From the NCBI GenBank assembly GCA_035771175.1, contig CM069599.1, positions 38,069,707-38,133,706 of the forward strand: DNA of 64,000 nt. The letters are read 5' to 3'. This stretch comes from Paratinospora sagittata. Lineage: Eukaryota > Streptophyta > Magnoliopsida > Ranunculales > Menispermaceae. Shown here in pieces: positions 23,701 through 36,048 of this stretch. The notes beneath the pieces are model-generated. The model saw only the letters and a program-made list of their open reading frames with translations, had not been told where the DNA came from and did no database searches. The position numbers were made by a program, and so were the translations under genes. Every line of letters begins with the position of its first letter. Within the stretch, counting starts at the first letter, position 1.

Positions 23701-26700
23701 TTAGAGGCCGTAAGGGTATAATCTTCAAGGTTGACTTCGAAAAAGCCTACGATTCCGTTGAATGGGACTTTCTTGATTATGTGATGCAAATGAAGAATTT
23801 TGGGAGTAGATGGCGTCGTTGGATTAGTGGTTGCTTGGGGTTTGTGTCTTTCTCGCTCATTATTAATGGGAAAGCTTCTAGGAAATTCAATGCCCACAGA
23901 GACCTTCGATGGGGGGATCCTTTGTCACCATTCCTTTTTACTCTTATGGCGGATGTCCTTAGCCGGATGATGTCAAAGGCTTGCTTATTCTCAGTGGTTA
24001 AGGGGTTCTTGGTTGGTAGAGATAGTGTAGAAGTTTCCCACCTCATGTTCGCTGATGACACGTTATTTCTTCTTGACAGTGTCGAGAAGAATGTGGAGAA
24101 TGTGGTTTGTCTTCTTCAGTGTTTTTGTGCTCTCTTTGGTCTCAAAATCAACATGGCTAAGTGTCAATTAGCGGGGATTAATATCGAGCATGAAATGTTG
24201 GTCAGGCTAGGAAGTAAAATTGGGTGCTCTATCTGTCCTTGGCCACTCCATTATCTTGGTTTGCCTTTAGGAGGCAACCCCCTGTGCAACAACTTTTGGG
24301 ATCTAGTTGTGTCTAAAATTTCTCATAGATTGGATGGGTGGAAAAGAGGGTACTTATCGAGAGGGGGAAGGTGCCCTCATTAATTCAGTTTTGTCTGCCA
24401 TCCCAACCTACTTCTTATCATTGTTTAGGATTCCTATTGCGGTCGCCAAGGTGATTGAGAAGAAATTAAAGGCTTTTTTGGGGCAAGGGGAAGATAAAAG
24501 CAGTGGGATGCACCTAATTAATTGGAAGATTGTCCAAAGAACAATTGAGAAAGGGGGGTTAGGAATTGGAAATGTTGTGTTAAGAAACAAAGCCCTTTGT
24601 GCGAAATGGGTGTGGAGACTTTATAAGGAGGATCAATCTTTTGGAGCAAGAGTCATCACTAGCAAATTTGGGAAGATTGAGTTCAGTAGGAGAATCATCC
24701 CAACCATAAGATCATCTTTTAGAAGCCCTTGAAAATTTGTATCTTCTCTGTAACCGGATATGTTCCCTCACCTTCATCTTTCGGTGGGGGATGGAGGCAT
24801 TTTCAGATTTTGGGAAGATCGTTGGATCAATGATACCCCACATGCTGAAATTTTCCCTAGACTTTATCACGCCTCACCCTACCCTAACCATCCTATATCC
24901 CACTTTATTCTTAACCATGAGTTTATTGAGCCTATCCAGTGGAATTTTTTCCTATCCAACACCCCTACGATTGGACAACAAAATGAGTTAATTGCCCTGT
25001 TAGACCTCTTAATATCAGTCCGGTTGAGTTCTGGTCCCGATAAAATTACTTGGTCTCTCCACCAATCGGGTCAATTCACATGCAAATCCTTTTTCCAGTT
25101 CTTGATTGATGACCCATCCCTCCCCACTTTTTCTTTGGCCCCCATGATTTGGGAAGCTCATATCCCATCTAAGGTAAAAATGTTTGGGTGGATTATGACC
25201 CATAAAAAGCTTAACATGGGTGATGATCTTCAACGAGGGCTTCCTTTTATGTGCTTGCTCCCTCATTGCTGTGCTGTGTGTTTTAATAGTGCAGATACAA
25301 CCGATCACCTACTTTTCAAATGTTCCTTTGCCATGAGATTGTGGGGTGAATGGAAGGCGAGAATTGGAAATAGATTTTCCTGTCCAGCTTCTTGTGATGA
25401 ATGTTGGACGTTAGCTCATATTCGTGGCCTCAAGGGTAGGCAAGTTAATGTGACAAGGACTGCGAATATTGCGACGATCTGGATGATATGGTTGGAACAC
25501 AATTTCTGTATTTTTGAGGGGGTCTCTAGGAGCGTGAAAGAGGTGTGGAACTGTGTAGTATTGCTGGCAAGTTCATGGATTGCAACCTATAGAATCAATG
25601 GGGACTTCTCTATTAATGAGTGGAGTAGGAACTGGGGGGAGTGTTTGACGTGAGGATTTCTGTTTTGGGTGGTGCCCCAAGCTGTGTGCTTTCTTATGAG
25701 TGGTCTGTTTTTGTTTTTTTTTTCTAAGTACCGCTTGTACTCTGTCTTGTGTTTGAACATTTTCTTATTTTGATTATTAATATACTTGTTTGTTTATTCT
25801 CAAAAAAAAAAAATCATACCTAAAAACCTGTCATTTTGGCGTTCAAGAGCCTTTGAACCCTCAAACTGCAAAATAAAAAAAAAAGAATATGTGTTAGAAT
25901 AGACATTCAAAAAGGATAAACCTTCTCATGAGCCACATATGCAACCTGACTTTCATAACTCACTTACCAAAATGGACAAAACAAGTCTAACTTGTTTTCT
26001 GAGTCTGATATATGAAAGCACAAACAAGCTTACACAACATGAAACAGATACATCAAGACACGCATGCAAATACAATTAAAGATTTTTTTAAAATTTTAAT
26101 TTTTTCAATTATTTATTTATTTTTTTGTGAGAAAAAGATCTATATAAGGATGGAACCATTCCATGAACATAAAGAAAATTGTCCTTAAAAAATTCGTGTT
26201 TAATGACATTATAAAGCATTAAATGTCAAACATGATTGCACATTCAGAAGTCGTAAAGTCATAAACAAGTGTAAAGTATATAATAGGGAAAATTCGACGA
26301 ACACCACCACAATTTGGTTTATATGTAATATACTTCTATTAAGTCAAATAGACTCGAACTTAAGACCACCAGAAACCTGAGTGTTGACATTGAGCCACTG
26401 AACCCAAAAGCCATGGCTATTAGATAGAGGCCAATATCAAGCTAGCATTAACACAAGTAAATCTTCTCCTTATCATATTCAAACAGCAGTTATTTTGTTT
26501 ACAAGAATTAATTTAAGAGTTTGATATCGATGTTCTAACAAAATAACTGTAAGAATTTAATGAACAATCAATCATGGGAGAGAAAGCCTATAGGTTGGTA
26601 GCTTATCTATGAAATAGGCTCATGCAATGTACAGATGTATAATAAATGAAGAAGTCTGTTTGTTGTTTCTTCTTTAGCCAACTTTATAACTTCCACTGTG

Positions 26701-27990
26701 TTGAAGAATGGATACATAAAAATTAAAAATAGCATATAAATTGAGATGGTACTTGAATATGCCTTGGACATTTAGAGATACGATCAACCCAAATAATAAA
26801 CAAACCTTGCAAGACAAAAGCTCAACTGTGCAATCTTCGCTAGTTGGGATTACCCGTAAATCCAAAACGGGAGCAACCTCAAAAGTCAAAAACTTCATTT
26901 TTGGCAGGGTGCACCTGCATATAGTTCTAGTTGAAACTCAAAAGGTCAAGAGAATTATTATTATTATTTTTAATGCAAGAAACCACACTTCTTGTCTGCA
27001 AATTGAACTCTACGGAAACCTTCCAGTCAATGAACTCATCACTAAGTTAGTGAATTTATCACTAGAAGAGGTAGTACTGAACTCCCATTTAACAAACAAA
27101 AATCCTGCTTGAAAGGGGATATGGGAAATGGGGAACCATCCTTGGCAAGATTATCTGCGTTTCTTTTTCTTTTTCTTTTTCTTTTTGACATTTAGAAATA
27201 ATAATAATAATAATAATAATAAATTGGTAAACTAGAAGTGTTCTGTGGAGTTGATGATGTTTATGGTAAGTAGATATATAGTAGCAAGAGCACTAGTAGA
27301 TAGTAGGAAGGAAAGAAGAAGAATACGTACCTATATGTGTTGGAATCCAGGGATTCAAAAGTTTGGAAGGATTTTTTATTTAGAATTGCTTCGATTCCTG
27401 ATGGATGGCAGAGAAATTCGCCGATCCGACGTCCATCACCATAATTTGGCAACTTGACTCTTTCCTTCCTTTTGGCAGATAAATTTGCAATCTTTAAATC
27501 GGAAGACTTGGTGGAACCAGCGTTGGTTATTTGAAACGGTCTGACCCTAGTGCAGCTGGAGCAGGAGAGGTGGGTTGAAATTAATGAAGTACACAAATGC
27601 ATTTGTTGTGAATGAACGAAAAAAACTCTAATTGGGAATATTGGGGGTCGTGAACCATCAAACATAGTAGTATGAGAGTGAGGGAGTGTGATGATTACGA
27701 ACCCACCTTGTCCTGGGAAGTGCAATGGGTGGGCGTGGCAGCCTTCTGCAGTTGGAATTGGCTTTGGAGGAGGAGAGTAAGGGAGAAGTTCCAGCTGCCA
27801 GACAACGAACAGAACTCAAACTTGTAGTTGTAGCTAGCTATATGTTTCACTCAATAATTCATTCAGTAACCACTGTATATGTAAATGCATAAGGAATAAT
27901 AACAGTTATAATTAGAATACCTGGATAGAGAAGAGAAGTTGTGTTGCAGAAAGAGAGGAAATGCTCAGCGACTCTGGTACTGCAAGCCAT
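17755..27990 (-). CDS. DUF1997 family protein, probably plastid-targeted, 8 exons
   Basis: Exons on the - strand: 27990-27921, 27794-27707, 27546-27331, 26914-26806, 25865-25820, 18776-18691, 18242-18184, 17857-17755. All are in phase, giving 258 residues. The first 50 residues (MACSTRVAEHF..., then serine- and arginine-rich) look like a chloroplast transit peptide. The rest has family landmarks: VAPVLDLRVIPTSEDC, VELLSCK, HITWD, LDLDIELNISLE, PFSSLPISAVEKPGN, and a C-terminal SLVDRLAQLLLQRLLQDYDHWV helix. The family has no established biochemical role, so I assign none. Intron 5 is 7.0 kb because an L1 LINE inserted there, antisense to the gene, exactly across the 5' splice site. The donor (AG/GTATGA) is preserved, so the gene is probably still expressed. 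Confidence 0.88.
19133..19147. repeat. Left target-site duplication of L1 copy 1
   Basis: AAATCATACCTAAAA, identical to 25811-25825. On the - strand it contains TTTTAG/GTATGATTT, so it is a second copy of the exon 5 donor of the DUF1997 gene. Confidence 0.93.
19478..21998 (+). pseudogene. L1 copy 1 ORF1 (DUF4283-like RNA-binding protein), broken
   Basis: It starts MGDVKSIKFLSQSFKVD and runs 73 codons to a TAA at 19697, then continues in the same frame (MGEVVIIEALSNQRG). Further frameshifts follow. The piece GVAFEHWRADTFKMIGDLCGG, recovered across frames near 20190-20250, followed by SEETINLSFLRFMKIKVKGD at about 20270-20330, resembles the DUF4283 region of plant L1 ORF1 proteins, which bind the element's RNA. 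The last segment (21237-21998) is acidic and ends in TGA overlapping the ORF2 start. No CCHC knuckle was recognised. Confidence 0.75.
21995..25653 (+). pseudogene. L1 copy 1 ORF2 (endonuclease-reverse transcriptase), broken
   Basis: The frame order is 21995-22681, then 22657-23193 in another frame ending in TAG, 23325-24383, 24307-24732 and 24760-25653. Landmarks: LSWNIREYG and ILQETKKE (APE endonuclease), GGDFN, DHCPI near 22657, FKVDFEKAYDSVEW near 23725, FADDT at 24048, YLGLPLGG near 24255, and a zf-RVT region (WEAHIPSKVKMFGW ... TDHLLFKCSFAMRLW) at about 25147-25340. At least three frameshifts and two in-frame stops separate these, so no active enzyme is made. Catalytic-site residues that can be seen are intact. 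Confidence 0.88.
25811..25825. repeat. Right target-site duplication of L1 copy 1, spanning the exon 5 donor
   Basis: Identical to 19133-19147. Six bases (25820-25825) are the end of DUF1997 exon 5 and nine (25811-25819) are the start of intron 5. Confidence 0.93.
27168..27224 (+). repeat. Adjacent microsatellites (TTTTTC)n and (AAT)n
   Basis: About four TTTTTC/TTTTCT units end at 27187, and about eight AAT units run from 27197 to 27221, within intron 3 of the DUF1997 gene. Confidence 0.85.
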
Positions 27991-29567
27991 GCCCTTTTCA
28001 CCACAATTTACCTAACAACTCACAACTCCGAAACCACAATCACACTGCCACTACTACTACTACATCAACCTTTAAAAAAAGAGAAATTCAAATTCCCAGA
28101 CGATAGGAACTGAGAGTCATCATCTTCGTCAAGCGCGAGGACTTCTAAAATAATAATAATTCAATTTCATTCTTTCATCATCACCTTATGTATGGGTGGG
28201 GTGAGCATTATATTCTTAACAACACCATTCATTTCTTCTTCCTTCGCTCAGGGTCAGGGCACTTCCCCGCCCCCAACATCACCTGCCACTTGCGAGTTTG
28301 CCTGCTAGGTGGCTAAGCCTCTTTCCTTATAATTTCAACCACAATATTTTTTTAAATCATAAAAAAAAAAAAAAAACTACCAATATTTCATTTTTGCATA
28401 ATTACTAATTAAATCAATTGTTAATTTTATACTTGTCTTTTAGTTTTAAACAAGTTTACAAACCAGTGGCTTAAAATAAACACTATTTACTTATAACACA
28501 TAAATAATATTTTAGGACTTGAAAGTTAAACCAAATAAAACAAACAATGTCGTAAAATAATCTAAAAAAAAATAATAAAATATGAGATAGTTGAAACCCA
28601 CAAGTTACTGAAAAATAATTAAATATATATTAGCAATACAGAAAACCCATACAAAAAAAAAAAAAAAACGTATAAAACCTATAAGTGAAAGTAAAAAAAA
28701 AATTAGAGGAACGAAAAATTTTAACATGTACCTAAGGTCGTCCTTAATTTTGGAAGCCTATTTTATGACACCTTTCTCTACGCATGTTCATCAATCTGTC
28801 AAACAAAAACTTGCAGGATAGCATTTGAGAGCAAAATATGAAATGAAGAGTAAAAGATCAATACGTAGTAAAAGGAAAGCATACATATTTACCCTCTTTG
28901 CATGAGTTTGGCAAAAACATCATTTGTGTAAATGTAATAAACCCTAGATTAGTGAGGAAATGTGGTTTTGCTGCAACGGTTGGAGAAACAAAGAGGCTTA
29001 CGAAGAGTTGGGAGAGACACAGAGAGCTCAAGAGCTGAGATTAAAAATACTAAACCAGCAATCTTGTTGTAAGACGTTAAGAGTGAAGAAGCGGAGTGGA
29101 GAGTCATCCATAAATGGTGGGGGTTTGAAAATGTGCACGCTTGAGATGAAGCAGCTTGACAACACTTAGTATAACTTCCTTATTAGTATATTATATTAGA
29201 TTTTTTTTTTTTTTTTTTTTTTTTATACTGAGACTTGAGACAATATTTTTCCAGTTTCAAGTTGATTCTTTTCTTAAATTCTACAGCTATTACGTGCCAA
29301 AGGCAACATCGGATTCAAGCCATGCAATTACAAAAACAAACTGTAGTAATAATATAAATAGGAGAAAAAGCTCTCCCCATTCGTATCCATTGTTCTATAA
29401 AGAATGACATCCTTACATGATGTGCTGTGCAGCAATACAAAATAAATACTAAAAATTGATGCTAGACTAAGCCTGACACCTGTAAAATGAAGAATGGTCC
29501 TTCTATTTAGGACACAAATTGAGATATATTTTAAGAAAAAGAAAAAAAAAATTATCACTTCAGCTAG
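27991..29567. other. Intergenic region upstream of DUF1997
   Basis: It holds the DUF1997 leader and promoter side (28000-28300). An A/T-rich stretch (28300-28930) follows with several poly(A) runs. A short + frame at 28960-29169 matches no family I recognise, and a run of about 25 T lies at 29201-29224. The last 300 bases are probably 3'UTR of the - strand transporter gene. Confidence 0.55.
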
Positions 29568-32500
29568 CTAGGTAACCGTGTCTATCTGTTTTAATTTGGG
29601 TACACTGTCGATCAATTCACGGCCCTTGGTTTCAAAGGGAAAGAACACAACAGCAAGACCAGAAAAGAACATCACAATCTCAAATAGAACAATTGCTACA
29701 GTTTGATGGCAGCCGTGCAGCAGCCCTACTGCCACAAGTGGGCATACCATCCCACCAATTCTTCCCACAGAGCTCGCAATTCCAACTCCAGTTGTCCTAA
29801 CCAAGGTTGGATATATCTACAGATACAAAGAAAGAAAACAGAGAAATTTAGTACTCACCTACCATAATGAAGAATGTCAAAGTGAATTGAATGTATGTTT
29901 CACACTGATACAGCCAAGATCAATCTCAAATGAGAAAACAGGTAGCTAATCGCACTGAAAACAAACTGGGTGTTCCATTAATGAGGGGGTTGGGGTGGGA
30001 GCTAACAAGAACTAAACATAAACTACTAAGATTGTATCATTAATACCAGCTGGTAAAACCTGCAAAACCATATATATATATATATGTATGTATGTATATA
30101 CTTAACATAAATTACATACTTAACATAAATAAGCTAGAAAATTCATATAGATATTTTTAACAAGTTGTTCAAGGGTATATAAAACACGGTCTTCATAAAA
30201 TGTTAAATAATTCATATCACTAACCTCTGGAGCATAAATATACACAATTGTGAAGGCTCCTGTAATGCATATGCGAGCTCCAAATAGAAGAACAGTGGTC
30301 AAGCTCTCTGACTGATGGAATATCAACGGGAGAAGAAAAATACAAGATGAGAAGAACATAGCTGACATTGAAAACTTCCGACCCATCCTGTCCACTGTTG
30401 CAGCCGATATTAGAAGCCCAGGAAACTCTGATAATAACATCAAGTCAAATACCAAAGTGATAGGAAAGCCATAGCAACATCTTTGGTTATGAAAATAGGA
30501 TAGATAAGACCGGAAAATGAGTGCAAATGTTACCTGCAAAACTTGTGATCAAGACATCTTTGTAGGGGTTTGCATTGATGGAATTCTCGGAATGCAATGC
30601 AGTTGCTGCACAGCGATTTCTATGGATGCTCAACTCAGAAGTCAGCAATACAAGGCCATAATATGAGAAGGCATCTCCAAAGAAAACCACCCAGAGGAGG
30701 AGAGTTGTTCTGAATAATTTTGGTGAAAAGAGTGTGAACAGTGAAGAAACACATCCACTTTTAGAATCGGTATTCTTAGGAATCACAGTTTTATTCGTTC
30801 TGGGCGAGAGTAAATTAGTATCCTCTGATGGAGTTTCATTCAGCTCAGCCATATGATCCAAAACAAGTGTGCCAGGAGGCAGCTCAACATTATTCATTTC
30901 AGCTACTTTCCCCAGAACAGCAAGTGCTTCAGTCATTCTACCTTTCAAACATAGGTACCTTGGTGATTCTGGTGTAACACCATAAAACACGAGCAGAACT
31001 AATGATGGCAAAGATGACAGAGCAAGTAGCCACCTCCACCCCAAAGTTGGCATGATAAACTGCATAAATTACGTTAAGGCCAAAAGATTTAAGTGATTCA
31101 AATATTGTCTATATTGGTTTCACTTATCAGGATACTAAACTTAGATTGAGAAAGAATGGGTACGTTACAAAGTTCACACAAAAAAAGGATAATTTCAATC
31201 TAGTATATGCCTTATCTTTCCCTAATCACATATCAAAACCTATAAATTCATGGGCCAAAAGAATGTGATAGTGATTTTGGTAACCACTAACTACTAACCA
31301 CGAAGGAGACCAATGCCCATTCGCATTTTAAGTTCCTTCAGATCTGATCTTTCAAGATGGAGTAAGGGGATCTGGGCTTCAGACTAAGCTAAGAAAAAGA
31401 TGTTAATCTTTCAACAAACAAAATAAAAGGGCTAATCACTTAAAGAGAGAAATGAATTCAGCAGTCCAGATTAAGAAGAATTAGGGTAACAGGTCAAGGA
31501 TGATGATCTTATTACCTGAAATTGTGGTATATCCACTACACTGCCAACAATTTGATTAGAGTGTCAATGATCGGATACAGATCATATCGTTCTGCATGTC
31601 CATATCCAATATGACAATCTTAGCATTTTCGGATTGTGCCATTATGGTAAGCCTTTGTGCACTTTTATGGTCCAAAAGAGAGAACAGAAAACCAAAATAA
31701 GATTGGATAGAGATAGCTAGGGCATGTCTGAAGACACTTAAATTGTTCAGACATGGTTCTTGGTACAAATGAATGGTGTTACAGAATTTTTCAGCCGACC
31801 CAGACATTTTGAATAGCATTTTCTTGTAGTAGTTGAGCTGTTGTTATTAGCAAGGTGTTAAATTCAATGTGAAATACATGAACAGTTGTCAATGAGAAAT
31901 GGAGGTCAAGGGTTCAAATGAAAAAGCAGATCATTTATCATACAAATCATCTTCACGCAATAGTTAAGGTTACTCCATTATGACCAGGAGGTCATCGATT
32001 CAAATCCAGAAAAGTCTCTCTAATGCGGAGAAAGATTGTGCACATCATTTCTTCCCCATACCCTACAATGGTGAAGCCTTGTGCATTTGGTACACCCTTT
32101 AAAAAAAAAACATTATGCTATACTTTGCAAATGGTATCTTGATTGTTGAAGAAAAAGGAAAGCACAAAAAAAAGGAAGAATGTAAGCACAAGCAAGTGTG
32201 AAAGGATTATAAATAGTCAAATGATGGGTATCGATCCCTTCATGGCTAAATAATGAGGTTACCAATCCCATGCCCCAAAGATTCTCATCAGCATAACAAT
32301 TTAAAATGCACTAAAGATGAGCAATACCACATTTAAATTAGTTCCTTGAGCTCAATGATGCAAAAAAGAAGAAAAGAAATATAAAAGAAAATAATAATAA
32401 TTTCTGTAGATTCAGTTTTACCCATGCAAGTGACGCCTCAAACATTGTTCCGAGAGTCCAGAAAGCTGAAAAAATAACCATCCAAATGCCTCTATCTGCT

Positions 32501-35120
32501 GCCGGAATGAACTCTAAAAACCATGATGAAAGTACAGGGCCACCACCCAAACCAACACCGACCAAACAACGAAGAGTAATCAACGTTATGTAGTTTGGGG
32601 CAAAAGCACTTAAGAAACCAGCAATAGAAGTAATTATTGCTGTAATGAGGAAACCCTTCCTGGATCGTGATGGTAGAAGATATGTGTAAGAATCAAGGAC
32701 AAGTTATCAGAGGCATGTGATAGAATTTCATATAAACTAAAAAGTGATAACAAAAGATGTAATGCCTAGTATATTCAACTAAAATCAACAAAGCCTTTTT
32801 CCAACTCCATGGAGTCGACTAAATAAAACTCGTTTTATTCTTCAATAGAAAAGAATTGCAGTATATTATAACATACAATGTCAGGAAATGCAATATGTCC
32901 AAGACCACTTGCACTTAGGATACCAAACACAGAACTAATACATATAAAGACGAGGATGATTTAGGCTCACTAGCATTTTGTTGCTAAAATAAGCTACCAC
33001 AAATCCTACCGACATATGTGAAAAGTGAAGACAAAGATATGAGATTCAAAAGAATGAAATCAGTCAGGAATTGAGGTTTCACAATAAGGCTCTCTTTGTA
33101 TCAAAAGGCTATTGTAAATAATTTGATGTTAGCTTGTTTCATAGCCCTATCTACCCCTTCTCGCTTGCTCCATGTCAATTCTTCACTCTAAAAAGTCTCA
33201 CAACTTTTCTTTCCCTACAGTTCCCCCTTTTATGCAAATGCAGGATTCCCCCTTTTTTAGATCTGAAACTTGAAACGAAATTTGTCATTCATCCCAGCTG
33301 ATTTGGTCCAAATCAGCAATATATGAATCTTAGCTCTGTCAATTAACTTTTCTTAGCCACAAGATAGGACCTCTAGAGCAAAAGTTATGCCCAAAGTAGT
33401 GAAACATGTTCAGATTAAAGAAAATAATGGGAAGGAATCTTTGCAAAAATATCAAAAATGGAAAGATTGCTTTAACTTCCTTTTCTTTCTCTTTTAGCTT
33501 CACTCTAAATAGAAGGTTTGACATTGAAGATCTCTTGATTGCCGAGACAACTGTGCACTAAACTTCCAAATTAGTCTCCATCATCTGGAATTCAACCAAA
33601 TCTTTATTTTCCTCAAGGAACTAGACAATTCCTTGCACATGTTGGGTAAACTTGTAATTTCCAGCCATGTGATCATCTTTGCATGCATGTCTCACCCAGT
33701 GATCTTTGCAACAATCTGGGGCATTTGGCTCACTATGAATTCCAGGGTCTTTTGACAATAATAAAAGTGGTTGGAATGTTGTTTGGGAGCATTCAAAGTT
33801 CATGGCAGTAAGTTAGATAGTGCATAGTAGTCTCGATAGGGCCTATAGTTTGTCCTACTGATCTTCAAATTGGAACAATATTCTGTAACAGGCTTTTTGA
33901 CTTTTGGGTGGGGTGCGTGCAGGTAGAGGAATTCTTGTCCTTATTTATATTTTTGCATTGTCTTGCTCAGTATTTTGTTTGGGTTCATTAATATTATCTC
34001 AGTTTCTCATGACACACACACAATTATTAGTAACACTTTCTGAATAATTGATGAAATCATGAAAGTTTAACTAAGAACTTGACATTATTAACCAAAAGAA
34101 GCGGACAACTGGGATTATCTGAATCCATAACCCTGTTTCCAACAACACAACCAAGAACGGGGTAAACTCAACTTAGTTCAATAAAGCCTTTTTCCAACTG
34201 CATGAGAATGAAGGATAAAGTAATACCTAAAAAATATATATATTTATATTTGGTTGTGTAGAAACCAATATAGGCGGTTTGAATACATACAACAAAGACC
34301 TTTGGGTGCACCACGTAGGAGTTAGGAAGAGTGACCTATGAACAAGCCATAGTAATATAAAGGTAGAGGAAGACCTAAAGTAATATGGATAGATATAATT
34401 AATAAAGATATAACTATTTATATTTAAGTGTCAACTTAGCCTTGAAGAGTAGAGTGGAGGAAGTGGACTCATATAGCCAACTACTCCATGTAGTTAAGAA
34501 AAAGCTTAGTTGAGTTGAGTTAAGTTTTTTTTTAGAAGAAATAATGTTAGTTGTTAGTTGTACAACTGGCTTTAATACCAGACCATACTTTTGGGGAGGA
34601 ATCAGGCCGGTTCCTAACCTATTAATTGAGGCAGTGACAAGAGTTGAACCTGAGACCTTTGGGTTTCAAAGCCACCTCTTTACCAGCTGCATCAACTCCA
34701 TGTTGGCAAGTCGCGTTAAGTTTATACAAAAATGATTAATGAAAATGCACAACGAAGAGCAAATAATTCGGACATCAATAATTCAAAGGAATATAAACCA
34801 TTCAAGGGAATGCTACAGATTTGGATAAGACTAGATAGAAAAAGGACCTGCCTCCTTCCATGGTTATCTGAAACTATGCCCCATGAGTATGCTCCAACTA
34901 GCATTCCAGCAAAAACAACACTGGTGATCAAACTCTCTTCATGAGAAGACAGTCCCCACTCAGATTGCACTGCTGGTCCTATAAATGAAAGAAGCATCAT
35001 TTCCATTGCTTCTGATACCCAACCCATCCCAGCATAGGCAAGCACAAGACCCTGAAATTTCCCAAATCCCATAGCTGCAAGTGCTTCATCCACAGTATAA
35101 ACTGGACTACCATTTTCCAT
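29568..35120 (-). CDS. OCT7: MFS organic cation/carnitine transporter 7-type (NIAP nicotinate transporter)
   Basis: Exons: 35120-34852, 32659-32422, 31059-30534, 30427-30225, 29816-29568, giving 494 residues, close to plant OCT7 length. It starts MENGSPVYTVDEAL, right after a splice acceptor. The MFS loop signature GIVSDNHGRRK is at residues 81-91 and spans intron 1. Others are CLVGVGLGGGPVLSSW, TPESPRYLCLKGR, LLWVVFFGDAFSYYG, FPGLLISAATVDRMGRK and YAPE/IYPTLVRTTGVGIASSVGRIGG. Twelve membrane helices are expected. Relatives move nicotinate or organic cations and sit in the plasma membrane or tonoplast; the exact substrate here is inferred. Intron 1 needs a GC donor (AG/GCAGGT) to keep frame; the others are GT-AG. 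Introns 1 and 2 carry SINE and RTE debris. Confidence 0.93.
31895..32110 (+). mobile_element. Degenerate Au-like SINE in OCT7 intron 2
   Basis: CGCAATAGTTAAGGTTACTC, then GACCAGGAGGTCATCGATTC (the B-box region, 31982-32001), then TCTAATGCGGAGAAAGATTG and a run of A at 32101-32110. Order and spacing follow the Au SINE consensus but with many substitutions. An older remnant, in sense opposite to the gene. Confidence 0.6.
32785..32830 (-). mobile_element. Short RTE tail remnant
   Basis: AAATCAACAAAGCCTTTTTC and CAACTCCATGGAGTCGACTA match the end of the RTE-tail family (compare 6545-6600 and 63388-63430). About 45 bp are recognisable, in OCT7 intron 1. Confidence 0.5.
34160..34205 (-). mobile_element. 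Short RTE tail remnant
   Basis: AACTCAACTTAGTTCAATAA then AGCCTTTTTCCAACTGCATG, the same terminal motif as the other RTE-tail copies, in OCT7 intron 1, 80 bp from an oppositely oriented copy. Confidence 0.5.
34283..34530 (+). mobile_element. RTE-type 3' tail fragment
   Basis: Read on the + strand, AAAGGTAGAGGAAGACCTAA encodes KGRGRPK followed by VIWIDIINKDI, the conserved GRGRPKxxW...xxDL stretch of RTE reverse-transcriptase C-termini. It ends with the terminal motif AAAGCTTAGTTGAGTTGAGT. Several in-frame stops. OCT7 intron 1. Confidence 0.65.
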
Positions 35121-35721
35121 CTGCAAAAAAAAAAAAAAAAAAAAAAAAAAAACGGAAGAAGAAGAAGAAGAATTGAGCAAACATAAAATGTGATAATTTT
35201 GAGATGTGATTCCGACAAAACTACAAGAAGTACATCCTGCACTATGACTTGTATATAGAATAGCAAGTTTTCAATTGATGAATTAGAAGAATTAAAAAGA
35301 TTCAGGAGCCACCCATATTTACTCGCAACTACTTTACACTTTTCATCTAGATGTTTAAATTCATAGAGTTCCTATGTCAATCATCTGGTTTCCCCGCTAA
35401 AAGTAGGAAGAAGTTACACATAAGGATCGTGCAAACCAGCCCTCCTTCAAATTCTTCTAAACTTTAAGATATCACCCTCAATTATTTTATTTATTTTTAT
35501 ATGCATCAACATTTTTCTCATCATTGCACAGGTCAATTTCCCTCCATAATATCTATCCAGATTGCAATTAGAACTTCATTTAAACAATCTCGTTTGGATA
35601 CCTCAAATGTGGTTAGCTCCTATCTTCGAGTTTCATTATCTGCTTCATTTGCTAAGCATTTATAACGCTAAAACCATTGCCATCCACCGCATGTATGTCT
35701 TATTGTAAATTGTTTAGTAGT

Positions 35722-35738
35722 AAGAATATTTTTATTAT
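35722..35738. repeat. Left target-site duplication of L1 copy 2
   Basis: AAGAATATTTTTATTAT, 17 bp, identical to 42989-43005. Confidence 0.9.
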
Positions 35739-36048
35739 TTTTTTGGTTCTTTTTTCTTTCTTAATTTCTTTTGTTTCTTAAGGAAAGACAGTATTCCAGA
35801 AATGAAAGACACCATGAAACTTGGGAGAAAATAAAGGAAAAGTTCACAGTAGTGGTTTCAGCCTCTTTCACTGGGCCATCTTCGTTTTCCATTAATCGAT
35901 AGCCCTTAACCTTTTTCTCTCCCACTTCGGCTTCTTCCTTATTCCCGATCTCTCATCTTTCCCAGTGTTCTTTTCTTTTCCTCTCTTAAGGTGTCCCTTC
36001 GGCTCTTCTTTGCTCATCCCTATTATCATCAGTTGTGTTCCGTCTATT

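Larger units (their letters stand above)
19148..25810 (+). mobile_element. L1-type LINE, copy 1 (6.66 kb, full-length-like)
   Basis: A 6663-bp insertion is bounded by a perfect 15-bp duplication (19133-19147, 25811-25825) and ends in a short A-run. It holds ORF1 then ORF2 with APE endonuclease, reverse transcriptase and zf-RVT regions, the plant L1 order. It is inserted + strand in a - strand gene. Its 5' leader (about 330 bp) precedes ORF1. ORFs are broken by stops and frameshifts, so it is nonautonomous now, but the intact duplication shows that its borders are preserved. Confidence 0.95.

Noticed and set aside
28960..29169. 69-codon + strand frame between DUF1997 and OCT7
   Set aside because: No recognisable motif, no flanking gene signals, and located beside a poly(T) run.
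35124..35180. Upstream in-frame ATG for OCT7 giving an N-terminus of serines and phenylalanines
   Set aside because: It translates the polypyrimidine tract; a splice acceptor lies directly before MENGSP.
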